Shown here one piece after another: positions 23,573-31,907 of a DNA stretch of 64,000 nucleotides; position 1 is the first letter of the stretch; each line of letters starts with the position of its first letter. The stretch is from positions 1 to 64,000 of the forward strand of contig JADJDP010000014.1 in the NCBI GenBank assembly GCA_016702645.1, in the 5' to 3' direction. The stretch is from Flavobacteriales bacterium. Its GTDB lineage: Bacteria; Bacteroidota; Bacteroidia; Flavobacteriales_F; PHOS-HE28. A program made the translations under genes and the position numbers. Below the pieces are notes generated by a model. The model was given only the letters and a program-made list of their open reading frames with translations. It was not told the origin of the DNA and searched no databases.

Positions 23573-24127
23573 TCAGACTTCTTTTTCCACTTGCATGAAG
23601 CTCAGTTCGAGCGGGGTCTTCCGTCCGAAGATCTTCACCATCACTTTCAATTTCTTCTTGTCCTCGTTGATCTCTTCGATCACGCCGTTGAAACCGTTGA
23701 AGGGACCATCGATCACCTTCACGCCTTCACCCACGTGGTATGGGTTGTGGTTCGCCTCGCCGCTTTCGGCCAACTCGTCCACGGTACCCAATATGCGGTT
23801 CACCTCGCTTTGACGCAAGGGAACGGGGTCTCCCCCCTTTTCGGCACCAAGGAACCCGATGACGTTGGGCATGTTCTTGATGCTGTGCGCGATCTCGCCG
23901 GTCAGGTCCGCTTCCATGAGCACATAGCCAGGGAAGAAGTTGCGCTCCTTGCTCACTTTCTTGCCCTCCCGGATCTGGTAGAACTTCTCCATGGGGATGA
24001 GGACCTGTGCAATGCGGTCCTTCATGCTGCTGCGCGATACCTCCAGGTCGATCATCTCCTTCACCTTCTTCTCCTTACCGGAGATGGCGCGGACCACATA
24101 CCACTTCTTGGTCGTCGTGGTGGCCAT
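23573..24127 (-). CDS. nusG: Transcription termination/antitermination factor NusG
   Basis: The 184-residue protein has the NGN domain (KKWYVVRAISGKEKKVKEMI, FFPGYVLMEADLTGE) and a C-terminal KOW domain (VGEGVKVIDGPFNGFNGVIEEI). It binds the RNA polymerase clamp and affects pausing, Rho termination and transcription-translation coupling. The start at 24127 is chosen because the family begins here and it follows the secE stop by 2 bases; the frame is open further upstream without similarity. Confidence 0.97.
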   Translation of the reverse strand: MATTTTKKWYVVRAISGKEKKVKEMIDLEVSRSSMKDRIAQVLIPMEKFYQIREGKKVSKERNFFPGYVLMEADLTGEIAHSIKNMPNVIGFLGAEKGGDPVPLRQSEVNRILGTVDELAESGEANHNPYHVGEGVKVIDGPFNGFNGVIEEINEDKKKLKVMVKIFGRKTPLELSFMQVEKEV

Positions 24128-24129
24128 GA

Positions 24130-24366
24130 TCAGGAGCCCATGAATTTGTAGATGAAGCCCAACATGCCCTTCCAGAAGCCCGTATCGGACGGACCCATGT
24201 TCTGCACACCAAAGACGAAGTCCATGATGAAGATGATCACGGAAAGAAGGAGCGCGGAGACGAGCACGACGATGGCGCTGCCTTGGAGTTCTTTCCAAGT
24301 AGGCCAGCTCACCTTGTTCATGAGCTCGTTGTAGCTCTCGGCGAGGTATGTCTTGAAGCTTGCCAT
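24130..24366 (-). CDS. secE: Preprotein translocase subunit SecE
   Basis: The 78-residue protein has the short bacterial SecE form: an amphipathic helix (FKTYLAESYNELMNKVSWPTW) leading into one membrane segment (IVVLVSALLLSVIIFIMDFVF). It clamps the two halves of SecY in the inner membrane. It lies between tRNA-Trp and nusG, the usual position in this phylum. Confidence 0.96.
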   Translation of the reverse strand: MASFKTYLAESYNELMNKVSWPTWKELQGSAIVVLVSALLLSVIIFIMDFVFGVQNMGPSDTGFWKGMLGFIYKFMGS

Positions 24367-24389
24367 TGGTTCAGTTCGGGGTGGGCTCT

Positions 24390-24465
24390 TGGCACGGGTG
24401 GCAGGAATCGAACCCGCAGCCTAAGGTTTTGGAGACCTTCGCTCTACCAATTGAGCTACACCCGT
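24390..24465 (-). tRNA. tRNA-Trp (CCA anticodon)
   Basis: The reverse strand folds into a complete cloverleaf: acceptor acgggtg with cacccgt, D-arm tagctcaattggtagagc, anticodon loop ctCCAaa, and T-arm ggttcgattcc. The discriminator G is followed by an encoded CCA. It sits between tuf and secE. Confidence 0.95.
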
Positions 24466-24500
24466 GTGTGGTTCTTCGTGGTCCTGTTTTCGGCGGCGAA

Positions 24501-24526
24501 GGCCGTCCCGCTTGCGCGGGACGGCC
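24501..24526 (-). terminator. Hairpin after tuf
   Basis: A perfect 11-bp stem (ggccgtcccgc 24501-24511 with gcgggacggcc 24516-24526) with a 4-base loop lies between the tuf stop and tRNA-Trp. On the minus strand no T run follows, so it may be an RNA-processing or stabilising hairpin rather than a full terminator. Confidence 0.5.
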
Positions 24527-24549
24527 CTGCCTCCGTTGTTGCTATGTCC

Positions 24550-25737
24550 TTACTTGATGATCTCGGTCACCTGACCGGCACCCACGGTACGACCACCCTC
24601 GCGGATGGCGAAACGCAGACCCTTGTCCATGGCGATCGGAACGATCAACTTCACCGTGATGCTCACGTTGTCGCCAGGCATGATCATCTCGCGACCGGCC
24701 TCCATCGTGATCTCACCCGTTACGTCCGTGGTGCGGAAGTAGAACTGGGGGCGATACTTGTTGTGGAACGGGGTGTGACGGCCACCTTCCTCTTTCTTCA
24801 ACACGTAGATCTCAGCTTTGAACTCGGTGTGCGGGGTGATGCTGCCCGGCTTCGCGATGACCATACCGCGACGGATCTGGTCTTTCTCGATGCCACGGAG
24901 CAGGATGCCGCAGTTGTCACCAGCCTCACCGCGCTCGAGCAGTTTGCGGAACATCTCCACACCAGTGCAGGTGCTGTTCAACTTTTCCTCCTGCATACCG
25001 ATGATCTCCACGTTGTCGCCGGTCTTGATCACACCGGTTTCGATACGACCCGTAGCCACGGTACCGCGGCCGGTGATGGAGAACACGTCCTCCACGCTCA
25101 TCAGGAAAGGCTTCTCGATCTCGCGGGGGGGAACAGGGATCCAGGTGTCAACGGCGTCCATGAGGGCCATGATGGTGTCCACCCACTTCGGCTCGTTGTT
25201 CAAACCACCCAGAGCGCTACCACGGATGATGGGCGTATTGTCGCCATCGTACTCGTAGAAGCTGAGGAGTTCGCGGATCTCCATTTCGACCAGGTCGAGG
25301 AGTTCGGCGTCATCCACCATGTCCACTTTGTTCATGAACACCACGATCTTGGGCACACCCACCTGGCGACCGAGCAGGATGTGCTCGCGCGTCTGGGGCA
25401 TGGGGCCGTCGGTGGCAGCCACCACCAGGATGGCACCGTCCATTTGAGCAGCACCCGTTACCATGTTCTTCACATAGTCGGCGTGGCCCGGGCAATCAAC
25501 GTGAGCGTAGTGACGGTTGGCCGTCGAATACTCCACGTGCGCGGTGTTGATGGTGATACCACGCTCCTTTTCCTCGGGAGCATTGTCGATGGAGTCGAAG
25601 CTGCGTACCTCGCTCAAGCCTTTGGAGGCCAGAACGGTGGTGATCGCTGCGGTGAGCGTGGTTTTGCCGTGGTCAACGTGGCCGATGGTGCCGATGTTAA
25701 CGTGCGGCTTGTCCCTTTTGAAGGTCTCCTTTGCCAT
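24550..25737 (-). CDS. tuf: Elongation factor Tu
   Basis: The 395-residue protein is full length and has no frame break. It has G1 GHVDHGKTT, the switch I region with GITINTAHVEY, G3 DCPGHADY, G4 NKVD and the domain 2/3 signature GRGTVATGRIE. It delivers aminoacyl-tRNA to the ribosome. It is preceded by four tRNA genes and followed by tRNA-Trp and secE, so tRNAs and tuf are probably cut from one transcript started at the promoter near 26310-26340. Confidence 0.98.
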   Translation of the reverse strand: MAKETFKRDKPHVNIGTIGHVDHGKTTLTAAITTVLASKGLSEVRSFDSIDNAPEEKERGITINTAHVEYSTANRHYAHVDCPGHADYVKNMVTGAAQMDGAILVVAATDGPMPQTREHILLGRQVGVPKIVVFMNKVDMVDDAELLDLVEMEIRELLSFYEYDGDNTPIIRGSALGGLNNEPKWVDTIMALMDAVDTWIPVPPREIEKPFLMSVEDVFSITGRGTVATGRIETGVIKTGDNVEIIGMQEEKLNSTCTGVEMFRKLLERGEAGDNCGILLRGIEKDQIRRGMVIAKPGSITPHTEFKAEIYVLKKEEGGRHTPFHNKYRPQFYFRTTDVTGEITMEAGREMIMPGDNVSITVKLIVPIAMDKGLRFAIREGGRTVGAGQVTEIIK

Positions 25738-25835
25738 GATCGATGGGGTCTTGTTTGTTCTGTTCAGTTCGTTCGTGGTGCTCTCTCCTGCTGTACCGGC
25801 CGTGTTGCTTTCGCTGCTCTACTTCTTCTTGATCC

Positions 25836-25910
<75 letters not shown>

Positions 25911-25927
25911 TTGTGCATTCCTTGTGG

Positions 25928-26003
25928 TGGAGCGGGAGACGAGATTCGAACCCGCGACATTCAGCTTGGAAGGCTGATGCTCTACCAACTGAGCTACTCC
26001 CGC
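25928..26003 (-). tRNA. tRNA-Gly (TCC anticodon)
   Basis: The reverse strand gives acceptor gcgggag with ctcccgc, D-arm tagctcagttggtagagc, anticodon arm cagcctTCCaagctg, T-arm gggttcgaatctc and encoded CCA. Confidence 0.95.
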
Positions 26004-26069
26004 ATATGCGCTACTTCGGTCGGGTGTATCCAACGTACCTGGAAGCGGTACGGGTGGCTCCGTGTGAAG

Positions 26070-26155
26070 TGGTGGGGAGAACAGGATTCGAACCTGTGAA
26101 GCTGTGAAGCAGCAGATTTACAGTCTGCCCCCGTTGGCCACTTGGGTATCTCCCC
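26070..26155 (-). tRNA. tRNA-Tyr (GTA anticodon)
   Basis: The reverse strand gives acceptor ggggaga with tctcccc, a class II long variable arm (gctgcttcacagc), anticodon arm cagactGTAaatctg, discriminator A and encoded CCA. The 86-base length fits tRNA-Tyr. Confidence 0.95.
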
Positions 26156-26169
26156 TGTCCCGTTCACGG

Positions 26170-26242
26170 AGCCAACGGGCGGATTCGAACCCCCGACCTG
26201 CTGATTACAAATCAGCTGCTCTACCAGCTGAGCTACATTGGC
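26170..26242 (-). tRNA. tRNA-Thr (TGT anticodon)
   Basis: The reverse strand gives acceptor gccaatg with cgttggc (one G-U pair), D-arm tagctcagctggtagagc, anticodon arm gctgattTGTaatcagc, and T-arm gggttcgaatccg. Unlike its neighbours the 3' end is encoded as CCG, so CCA must be added by nucleotidyltransferase. It is the first gene after the promoter. Confidence 0.93.
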
Positions 26243-26309
26243 CTGTACAACAATGGAAAGAACGGTCCTTTCTCCCTCTTCCAAACCCTAGGGGTCCGAA
26301 TTGGGCCTG

Positions 26310-26340
26310 CAAATGTAGAAAAGAACCGCTCGTTACCAAA
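26310..26340 (-). promoter_or_regulatory. Promoter of the tRNA-tuf operon (Bacteroidota -33/-7 type)
   Basis: On the minus strand TTTG (complement of 26337-26340), exactly 19 bases of spacer and TACATTTG (complement of 26310-26317) match the phylum consensus TTTG-N19-TAnnTTTG. The -7 box lies about 68 bases upstream of the first tRNA. Confidence 0.85.
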
Positions 26341-26415
26341 CGCTCGAAGCGTTTCTGGCACCATCCGTGATGGCGCCGCGAAATACCGCCGTTCCAGACC
26401 CCTCGGTTCGGCCCC

Positions 26416-26721
26416 CTAGGAGGCGTTACGAAGGCGCTCTTTGGTGCGCTCCACCTGGCTGCGGAGCGCCTCGACCGTATTGATCGTGGCCTCCTCGAAG
26501 GTCTTGCTCTGGCGTTTGGCGAACAGGTCGCCACCCGGGACGATCAGGCGGATCTCGACCACCTTGTTCTCCCTGTTCTCCCCATCGTGCTCCAAACGAA
26601 GGATCACTTCCGCCGAGCGGATGCCATCGTGGAAGAGGGTGAGTTTCTCGACTTTCTCCTGAATGAAGGACTCCAATTTTCCATCCGCATCGAAGTGGAT
26701 GCTCTGCACAGTGATCTTCAT
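26416..26721 (-). CDS. hpf: Ribosome hibernation promoting factor, short form (HPF/RaiA family)
   Basis: The 101-residue protein matches the sigma-54 modulation/HPF family: MKITVQSIHFDADGKLESFI, VEKLTLFHDGI and a basic end (SQVERTKERLRN). It lacks the C-terminal dimerisation domain of long HPF. Such proteins bind the 30S A/P-site region and inactivate ribosomes in slow growth. It follows xerC by 30 bases and precedes the tRNA-tuf operon on the same strand. Confidence 0.9.
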   Translation of the reverse strand: MKITVQSIHFDADGKLESFIQEKVEKLTLFHDGIRSAEVILRLEHDGENRENKVVEIRLIVPGGDLFAKRQSKTFEEATINTVEALRSQVERTKERLRNAS

Positions 26722-26751
26722 GGACTTCGGTTTGATCGTTCGGTAAGCTGG

Positions 26752-27646
26752 TCAGGCACGGCGGGCACCACGTGGGTGGGCCTGCGCGTGAACTCGTTTC
26801 AATTTCTCAACGGTATTGTGGGTGTACACCTGCGTTGCGGCAAGGCTGGCATGGCCCAGCAGTTCCTTCACCGCGTTCAGGTCGGCACCATGCTCCAGCA
26901 TGTGGGTGGCGAAGGTGTGCCGCAAGACGTGCGGGCTCCGTTTCCGTTGCGATGTCACTCCACCAAGGTAATGCGCCACGAGGCGTTGTACGCTCCTTCG
27001 CGAGAGTGGTTCACCGCTTTTTCCTACAAGTAGTGGGGCATCGATGCTGGGCGCCCCGAACTGCGCGGTACGGGCGGTTTGGTAGTGCCGCAGGGTGTCC
27101 AGGAGTGCATCCCCCAAGGGGCAGTATGCGCTCCTTGTTCCGTTTGCCCACTACCCGGATGGTCCTGGTATGGTCGTCCAAGTCGCCCACCTTCAAGCCT
27201 ACCAACTCGGCTAGACGCATACCCGTGCCGTAGAACAGTTCCAGCACCGCTTGGTGCGATGCGCCAGTGAAGCCTTCCGGCCACTCCAGATCGAAAAGCC
27301 GCTCCATGCGTTGTTCCTCCACGAACTCCGGCAAGCGCTTCGGGGTCTTCGGGGCTTCCAAGAGCGCCGTAGGGTCGCTGGATACCGTGCCCGTGACCCG
27401 CGCGAAGCGGAAGAAGCCGCGCACCGCGCTCAGGCGGCGGTTCACTGTGCGGGGGCTTTCACCCACTTCCATCAGGGTCATCATCCACAAACGCACCAGT
27501 TGGTCATCGGCTTCCTCGATACGCTGGACGCCTTGTTGCTTCAAGTAGGTGGCGAAACGCTCCAGATCGCGCCGGTAGGCTGCCACCGTGTGGGCACTAC
27601 TGCGCTTCTCGTAGGTGAGGTGGTCCAAAAAGCGTTCGAGAAGCAT
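26752..27646 (-). CDS. xerC: Tyrosine recombinase XerC (one-base insertion in a homopolymer)
   Basis: From ATG 27646 (MLLERFLDHLTYEKRS) the product has the SAM-like core-binding domain and the catalytic domain. Corrected residues are Arg144 (GTGMRLAEL), Lys168, His239 and Arg242 (HVLRHTFATH), His265 (LLGHASL) and Tyr274 (TQVYTH), all six as expected. The locus of 895 bases carries one base too many: at about 27111-27115 five C (five G on the coding strand) occur where four give ERILPLGDALLD. The corrected length is 297 residues, normal for XerC, which resolves chromosome dimers at dif. The frame break is therefore probably an error. It lies between rpsU and hpf. Confidence 0.92.
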
Positions 27647-27680
27647 GCCTGAGCGAAGAGCCGGAGAAAGGTAAAAACGA

Positions 27681-27716
27681 AGAAGGCGCAAGATCCGGGT
27701 GGACCTTGCGCCTTCT
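27681..27716 (-). terminator. Intrinsic terminator of rpsU
   Basis: A 12-bp perfect stem (agaaggcgcaag 27681-27692 with cttgcgccttct 27705-27716) and a 12-base loop are followed on the minus strand by tcgtttttacc. It sits 20 bases after the rpsU stop. Confidence 0.85.
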
Positions 27717-27736
27717 GAACGATCGGATGCGGGAAC

Positions 27737-27928
27737 TTATTCCGCTTCGGTCTGGATCTGGAGCTTGTACGCAGCGCGGATCATCTCCTTACGACGCGAT
27801 ACCGATGGCTTCGTAAAGCTCTGACGCTTGCGCAGTTGGCGCATGGTGCCAGTACGCTCGAACTTCTTCTTGAACTTCTTGAGCGCCTTATCGATGCTCT
27901 CGCCTTCTTTGACCGGAATGATCAGCAT
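27737..27928 (-). CDS. rpsU: 30S ribosomal protein S21
   Basis: The 63-residue basic protein starts MLIIPVKEGESIDKALKKFK and contains the S21 core TGTMRQLRKRQSFTKPSVSRR. It binds near the 3' end of 16S rRNA; in Bacteroidota it is part of the pocket that holds the anti-Shine-Dalgarno sequence. ATG 27928 is preferred over 27994 because the family starts there and a promoter -7 box lies just upstream. It has its own promoter and terminator, so it is monocistronic. Confidence 0.95.
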   Translation of the reverse strand: MLIIPVKEGESIDKALKKFKKKFERTGTMRQLRKRQSFTKPSVSRRKEMIRAAYKLQIQTEAE

Positions 27929-27955
27929 GGTCCTACGTTTCGCTTTAGCGGGGCG

Positions 27956-27986
27956 CAAATATAATGGGGGAGTTGGAAGTTCCAAG
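27956..27986 (-). promoter_or_regulatory. rpsU promoter
   Basis: TATATTTG (complement of 27956-27963) is preceded by 19 bases and CTTG (complement of 27983-27986). This is one base off the TTTG-N19-TAnnTTTG consensus. The expected transcript starts about 20-25 bases before the rpsU ATG. Confidence 0.8.
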
Positions 27987-28013
27987 TGGCTCACCCCACG
28001 GACAACATGAGGT

Positions 28014-29161
28014 TCATCCCTTCAGCACGTTCCTGCTGATCACCAGCTTTCTGCACCTCACTGGTCCCCTCGCCGATCGTACAGAGCTTGCTGTCGCGAT
28101 AGAACTTCTCAACCGGGAAGTCCTTGGTGTAGCCGTAGCCTCCGTGGATCTGCACGGCCTCGTTGCTGGCCCACACCGCCACCTCGCTGGCGAAGTACTT
28201 CGCCATGGCGCTCTCGGTGGTCATCTTCTTGCCGCGGTTCTTGAGGTCCGAGGCTTGCTGGATGAGGAGTTCGGAGGCTTCGATCCGCGTGGCCATATCG
28301 GCGAGCTTGAAGGCGATGGCTTGGAAGTTCGCGATGGGCTGGCCGAACTGCTGGCGCTCCTTGGCGTACTTCACGCTGGCATCGAAGGCGCCCCTGGCAA
28401 TGCCCAAGCTGAGCGCGGCGATGCTGATGCGGCCACCGTCGAGCACTTTCATGGCTTGCTGGAAGCCCTCTCCCACCTGGCCAAGGATGTTCTCCTCCGG
28501 AATGCGGCAATCCTCGAAGATCACCTCAGCGGTTTCGCTTGCGCGCATGCCGAGCTTGTTCTCCTTCTTGCCGGCCTTCATACCCGGTGTGCCACGTTCA
28601 ACAACGAAAGTGGTCATGCCCTTGCTGTCCAGGAGTTCGCCGGTACGGGCGACGACGACAACCACATCGCTGCTCTTGCCGTGGGTGATCCAGCATTTCG
28701 TTCCATTGAGGACCCACTCCTTCCCTTCCTTGCGCGCGGTGCATTTCATGCGCATGGCGTCGCTACCCGTGTTGGGTTCGGTGAGTGCCCAGGCGCCCAG
28801 CCATTGGCCGGTGGCGAGTTTGGTGAGCCACTTCGTCTTTTGCTCGTGGTTCCCGAAGTAGTTGATGTGACCGGTGCAGAGCGAATTGTGCGCGGCCACG
28901 CTGAGGCCGATACTTCCGCAGATGCGCGACACTTCGACGATGGTGTCCACGTACTCGAAGTAACCCAGACCAGCACCGCCGTATTCCTCGGGCACGAAAA
29001 CGCCCAACATGCCAGCCGGACCGAAATGATCCGTGAAAAGTTCCTTGGGGAAAATGCTGGCTCTCGTCCCATTCCATGACGTGTGGGCGCAGCTCGCGTT
29101 CACAGAGATCGCGCACGGCTTGTGCGATCATGGTGCGGTTCTCGGTCGTGGTGAATTCCAT
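28014..29161 (-). CDS. Acyl-CoA dehydrogenase (two one-base insertions)
   Basis: Read with two corrections this is a 381-residue acyl-CoA dehydrogenase. The N-terminus is MEFTTTENRTMIAQAVRDLC; FAD-binding segments include GAWALTEPNTGSD and CWITHG; and QIHGGYGYTKDFPVEKFYRD and IGEGTSEVQ are at the C-terminus. It would oxidise an acyl-CoA to the trans-2-enoyl-CoA, passing electrons to ETF. An extra A in the run 29051-29054 (+ strand) breaks HFPKELF. An extra T in 28047-28049 hides the normal end KLVISRNVLKG and its stop at 28014-28016. Uncorrected, the main frame covers 27991-29103. Chain-length preference cannot be read from sequence. Confidence 0.88.
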
Positions 29162-29166
29162 GGTGT

Positions 29167-29700
29167 TCAGTAAGTGATCAGGTTCACCACATGGGCGTTG
29201 TGACCCTTCAAGCGATCAACGCCGTTGAGGAAAGAGAGTTCGATGAGAAAGCTGAAAGCGGTCACGTTGCCGCCCTGCATGCGCACCAGTTCAGCGGCGG
29301 CCACTGCGGTTCCGCCCGTGGCCAGGAGATCATCATGCACCATCACGTTCATGCCCGGCCTCACGCTGCCCACGTGCATCTCGACCTCGGCACTGCCATA
29401 TTCCAGGTCGTACTTGTGGCTCACCGTCTTCCACGGGAGCTTTCCCTTCTTGCGCACCGTCAGGAAGGGAACGCCAAGTGCGATGGCGAGCGGCATCCCG
29501 AAGAGGAACCCGCGGCTTTCGATCCCAGCGATGGCGTCCACTTGTGTTCCCTTCAGCGCTTCACGGAAACCCTCGGTGATATCCCGGCAGAGGATCGGAT
29601 CCTCCAGCACGGGGGTGATATCGCGGAACAGGATGCCTGGTTTCGGAAAGTCTGGAACGGCGCGGATCGCGGCTTCCAGTCGGCTTCGCAAGTCGGTCAC
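29167..29700 (-). CDS. apt: Adenine phosphoribosyltransferase
   Basis: The 177-residue protein is a normal-length APRT: the PRPP-binding loop appears as VMVHDDLLATGGTAVAAAEL, and FPKPGILFRDITPVLEDP and IAGIESRGFLFG are typical. It salvages adenine to AMP using PRPP. The start is GTG 29700, overlapping by 4 bases the stop of the helix-hairpin-helix gene upstream, so the two are probably translationally coupled. The acyl-CoA dehydrogenase gene begins 5 bases downstream. Confidence 0.95.
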   Translation of the reverse strand: MTDLRSRLEAAIRAVPDFPKPGILFRDITPVLEDPILCRDITEGFREALKGTQVDAIAGIESRGFLFGMPLAIALGVPFLTVRKKGKLPWKTVSHKYDLEYGSAEVEMHVGSVRPGMNVMVHDDLLATGGTAVAAAELVRMQGGNVTAFSFLIELSFLNGVDRLKGHNAHVVNLITY

Positions 29701-30680
29701 TCCACGCTCAGATAAGGCGCAAGTTTACGGAAGACCTCCGCGTCGATGAGCGCGCAACCCTTGATGTCTTCCACTTGCTTGAAAGGCCCGTGCTGTGCAC
29801 GGTAGGCGATGAGCGGCTTGGCGATCTTCCAGCGCGCATACGGATGTGCCGCGAGCTCTTCGACCGTGCAGGTGTTGATGGGGATCCGACGCACCATCAG
29901 CGTGTCGATCAACAGCAGTTCCTTCAATTTCACCACGGCGTCGGGCTTGTCCTTGAGCACGTAAACTTCCGCGAGCTGATCCAGCGAGTGATAACCGCCC
30001 AGCATCTCGCGGTACTTCACGATGCCCCGGGCGAAGGCGGGCCCAATGCCCGGTAGCGCAACGAGCGCAACCGTATCCGCTGTGTTGACCTCCACCTTGC
30101 GGATGACCGGGCGTTCATAGGTGGAGCTGCGCCGCTCCTCCGTCGGCTCCTCCCTGTTGTTCTCGAAGGACCGCTGTCCGTAGGCTCCCTCGCTCCTGGT
30201 CTTCTGCGCCACCGAGTCCGGAAGTTGAATGAAGGACTTCAACCGCTCGAACTGCTCCGGCTTGATGCTGTACATGCGGCCCAGGTCCTTCTTGGTGCGG
30301 AAGCGCCCACCCTTGCTCATATAGCGTTCGATCCCGTCCACTTGTTTATCCGAAAGACCGAGCGCCCGCCATCCTTCACGATCGATCGTGTTCGGATCGA
30401 ACGGGAACGGTTCCGCCAACGCGACAAGGTCATCGTTGCCCTCGGCAGTATCCCTTGTAGCCAGCCACGCTTCGAGTTCCGCCCGAAGCGGCTCCATGTT
30501 CTCGATGCCTTTGTCCGGGAACCACTGGTTGGAGATGGCCCAGAGGCCGAGAACCGAAAGGACCAGGATCAACACGATGCTTCCCCGTCGTTCGCCGACA
30601 TGCATGGAGAGCAGGTCCTTGATCTGCTCCTTCACAGGCTTGGGGATGCGCTTCATGCCTTGCACCACACCTTGGTGCAT
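29697..30680 (-). CDS. Membrane-anchored helix-hairpin-helix protein (ComEA-like domain)
   Basis: The 327-residue protein has a basic cytoplasmic lead, one membrane segment (about 34-54, SIVLILVLSVLGLWAI), a spacer, and repeated helix-hairpin-helix modules. The clearest is KVEVNTADTVALVALPGIGP, with further ones at FDPNTIDREGW and IPINTCTVEELAAHP. Such proteins bind DNA non-specifically; ComEA works in DNA uptake, but many Bacteroidota members are untested. ATG 30656 (MKRIPKP) is a plausible alternative start. It overlaps apt by 4 bases. A REP-like repeat lies just upstream. Confidence 0.82.
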   Translation of the reverse strand: MHQGVVQGMKRIPKPVKEQIKDLLSMHVGERRGSIVLILVLSVLGLWAISNQWFPDKGIENMEPLRAELEAWLATRDTAEGNDDLVALAEPFPFDPNTIDREGWRALGLSDKQVDGIERYMSKGGRFRTKKDLGRMYSIKPEQFERLKSFIQLPDSVAQKTRSEGAYGQRSFENNREEPTEERRSSTYERPVIRKVEVNTADTVALVALPGIGPAFARGIVKYREMLGGYHSLDQLAEVYVLKDKPDAVVKLKELLLIDTLMVRRIPINTCTVEELAAHPYARWKIAKPLIAYRAQHGPFKQVEDIKGCALIDAEVFRKLAPYLSVE

Positions 30681-30710
30681 TGGAAAGATAGGAGACCGTA
30701 TGAATACAGG

Positions 30711-30739
30711 TCATCCTTCGACAAGATCAGGATGACAGG
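30711..30739. repeat. Palindromic REP-like element, copy 2
   Basis: The stem tcatcct (30711-30717) with aggatga (30729-30735) encloses tcgacaagatc. The block 30716-30739 matches 7621-7644 at 21 of 24 bases. It sits in the spacer between the sugar-nucleotide reductase and helix-hairpin-helix genes. Confidence 0.7.
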
Positions 30740-30770
30740 GAGGGCAGCGATCGTCCGGAAAACACCTCGA

Positions 30771-31679
30771 TCACCGCGCTCGGGCGAGTTGCTCCCGAAG
30801 CACGGCCAACCCTTCTTCGAAGCTGTGGGGCGCATAGCCCAGTTCCCGGCGCGCTTTGTCCAAGATGAAGCCGGTCCGCGGTGGGCGTTTCGCAGGCTGG
30901 CCGAGCGTGTCGCTCTTCACCGGTGTTATCACTGAAGTGTCCAGCTTGAAGAAGGCACCAACACGTTCCACCAGTTCCAGTATGCTCATGCCATCCGGAC
31001 CGCTCAGGTTGAACACGCCCGTAGCCCCGCACTTGGCAATACGGATGCAACCATCGGCCAGGTCCTCGGCCAGCGTGGGCATGCGCCATTGATCGTCCAC
31101 CACCTTGATCGGTTGCCCTTTCTCCAATGCGCTCTTCGCCCAAAGCACCACGTTGGTGCGGCTCAAGCCCTCCGCAATACCATACACGATAATGGTGCGC
31201 ACGATGGCCCACTTCGCCAAGCCGCTATTCATGACGAGGTGCTCCGCCTCCAACTTGCTGTGACCGTAGACGCTCAACGGTGCCGGGGTATCCTCTTCAC
31301 GGTACGGACCATGCTCACCGTCGAAGATGAAATCCGTGCTCAGATGGATGAAGTGGCTGTTGTGCCGCTTCGCGGCATTGACCAAGTTCGCGGTAGCCCT
31401 GACGTTTTGGAGCTTGCACGCGATCGGGTCGAGTTCGCAGGCATCCACGTTGGTCATGGCCGCAGTGTGGATCACCACCTCGGGTTTCGTGACATCGAAG
31501 ACGGAGTAGACCTCAGCGGGCACGGCGATGTCCAGTGAACGGAAGTCATTGCCCAAAGGCCGGGGTGTGCGGTCACCGCCCCGGGAGGTGGCGATCAACT
31601 GCACCTCTGCGTCAATGCGAAGGGCAGCCACCAACTTCTGACCGAGCAGTCCGTTGCTGCCGGTGATGAGGATCCTCAT
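30771..31679 (-). CDS. NAD(P)-dependent dTDP-4-dehydrorhamnose reductase-like protein (RmlD family)
   Basis: The 302-residue protein has an N-terminal Rossmann motif (ITGSNGLLGQKL), the segment VVIHTAAMTNVDACE, a short-chain dehydrogenase Thr region (HLSTDFIFDG) and the catalytic YxxxK pair as YGHSKLEAE. It belongs to the RmlD sugar-nucleotide-binding branch of extended SDRs, which reduce dTDP-4-keto-rhamnose in O-antigen or exopolysaccharide synthesis. Here rmlA, B and C are not nearby, so substrate and pathway are uncertain. An upstream in-frame ATG at 31688 adds only MKH. It is divergent from kup. Confidence 0.87.
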   Translation of the reverse strand: MRILITGSNGLLGQKLVAALRIDAEVQLIATSRGGDRTPRPLGNDFRSLDIAVPAEVYSVFDVTKPEVVIHTAAMTNVDACELDPIACKLQNVRATANLVNAAKRHNSHFIHLSTDFIFDGEHGPYREEDTPAPLSVYGHSKLEAEHLVMNSGLAKWAIVRTIIVYGIAEGLSRTNVVLWAKSALEKGQPIKVVDDQWRMPTLAEDLADGCIRIAKCGATGVFNLSGPDGMSILELVERVGAFFKLDTSVITPVKSDTLGQPAKRPPRTGFILDKARRELGYAPHSFEEGLAVLREQLARAR

Positions 31680-31907
31680 GTGCTTCATCCCACCTGAACG
31701 CGGGTAGGCGAAGATCGTACGCGTTCGACCGATCGGTTCCGGTGATCGATGCACCTTGGCGGAACGATCGTTGCCGCGATTTGCACCGATCCCCTTCGGC
31801 GGCGTTAATTCGGCCTGCCAAGCGACCATCACGGTCCCTCTCCACGAACAGCCAACTTCCATTTCCATGCGCGCTGTTCCTTCCGGTGCCCCTTGCCCGC
31901 TTTCACG

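Noticed and set aside
31689..31907. Promoter boxes in the divergent spacer between the reductase and kup genes
   Set aside because: Only weak partial matches to TAnnTTTG (for example GATCTTCG) with no correctly spaced TTTG were found.
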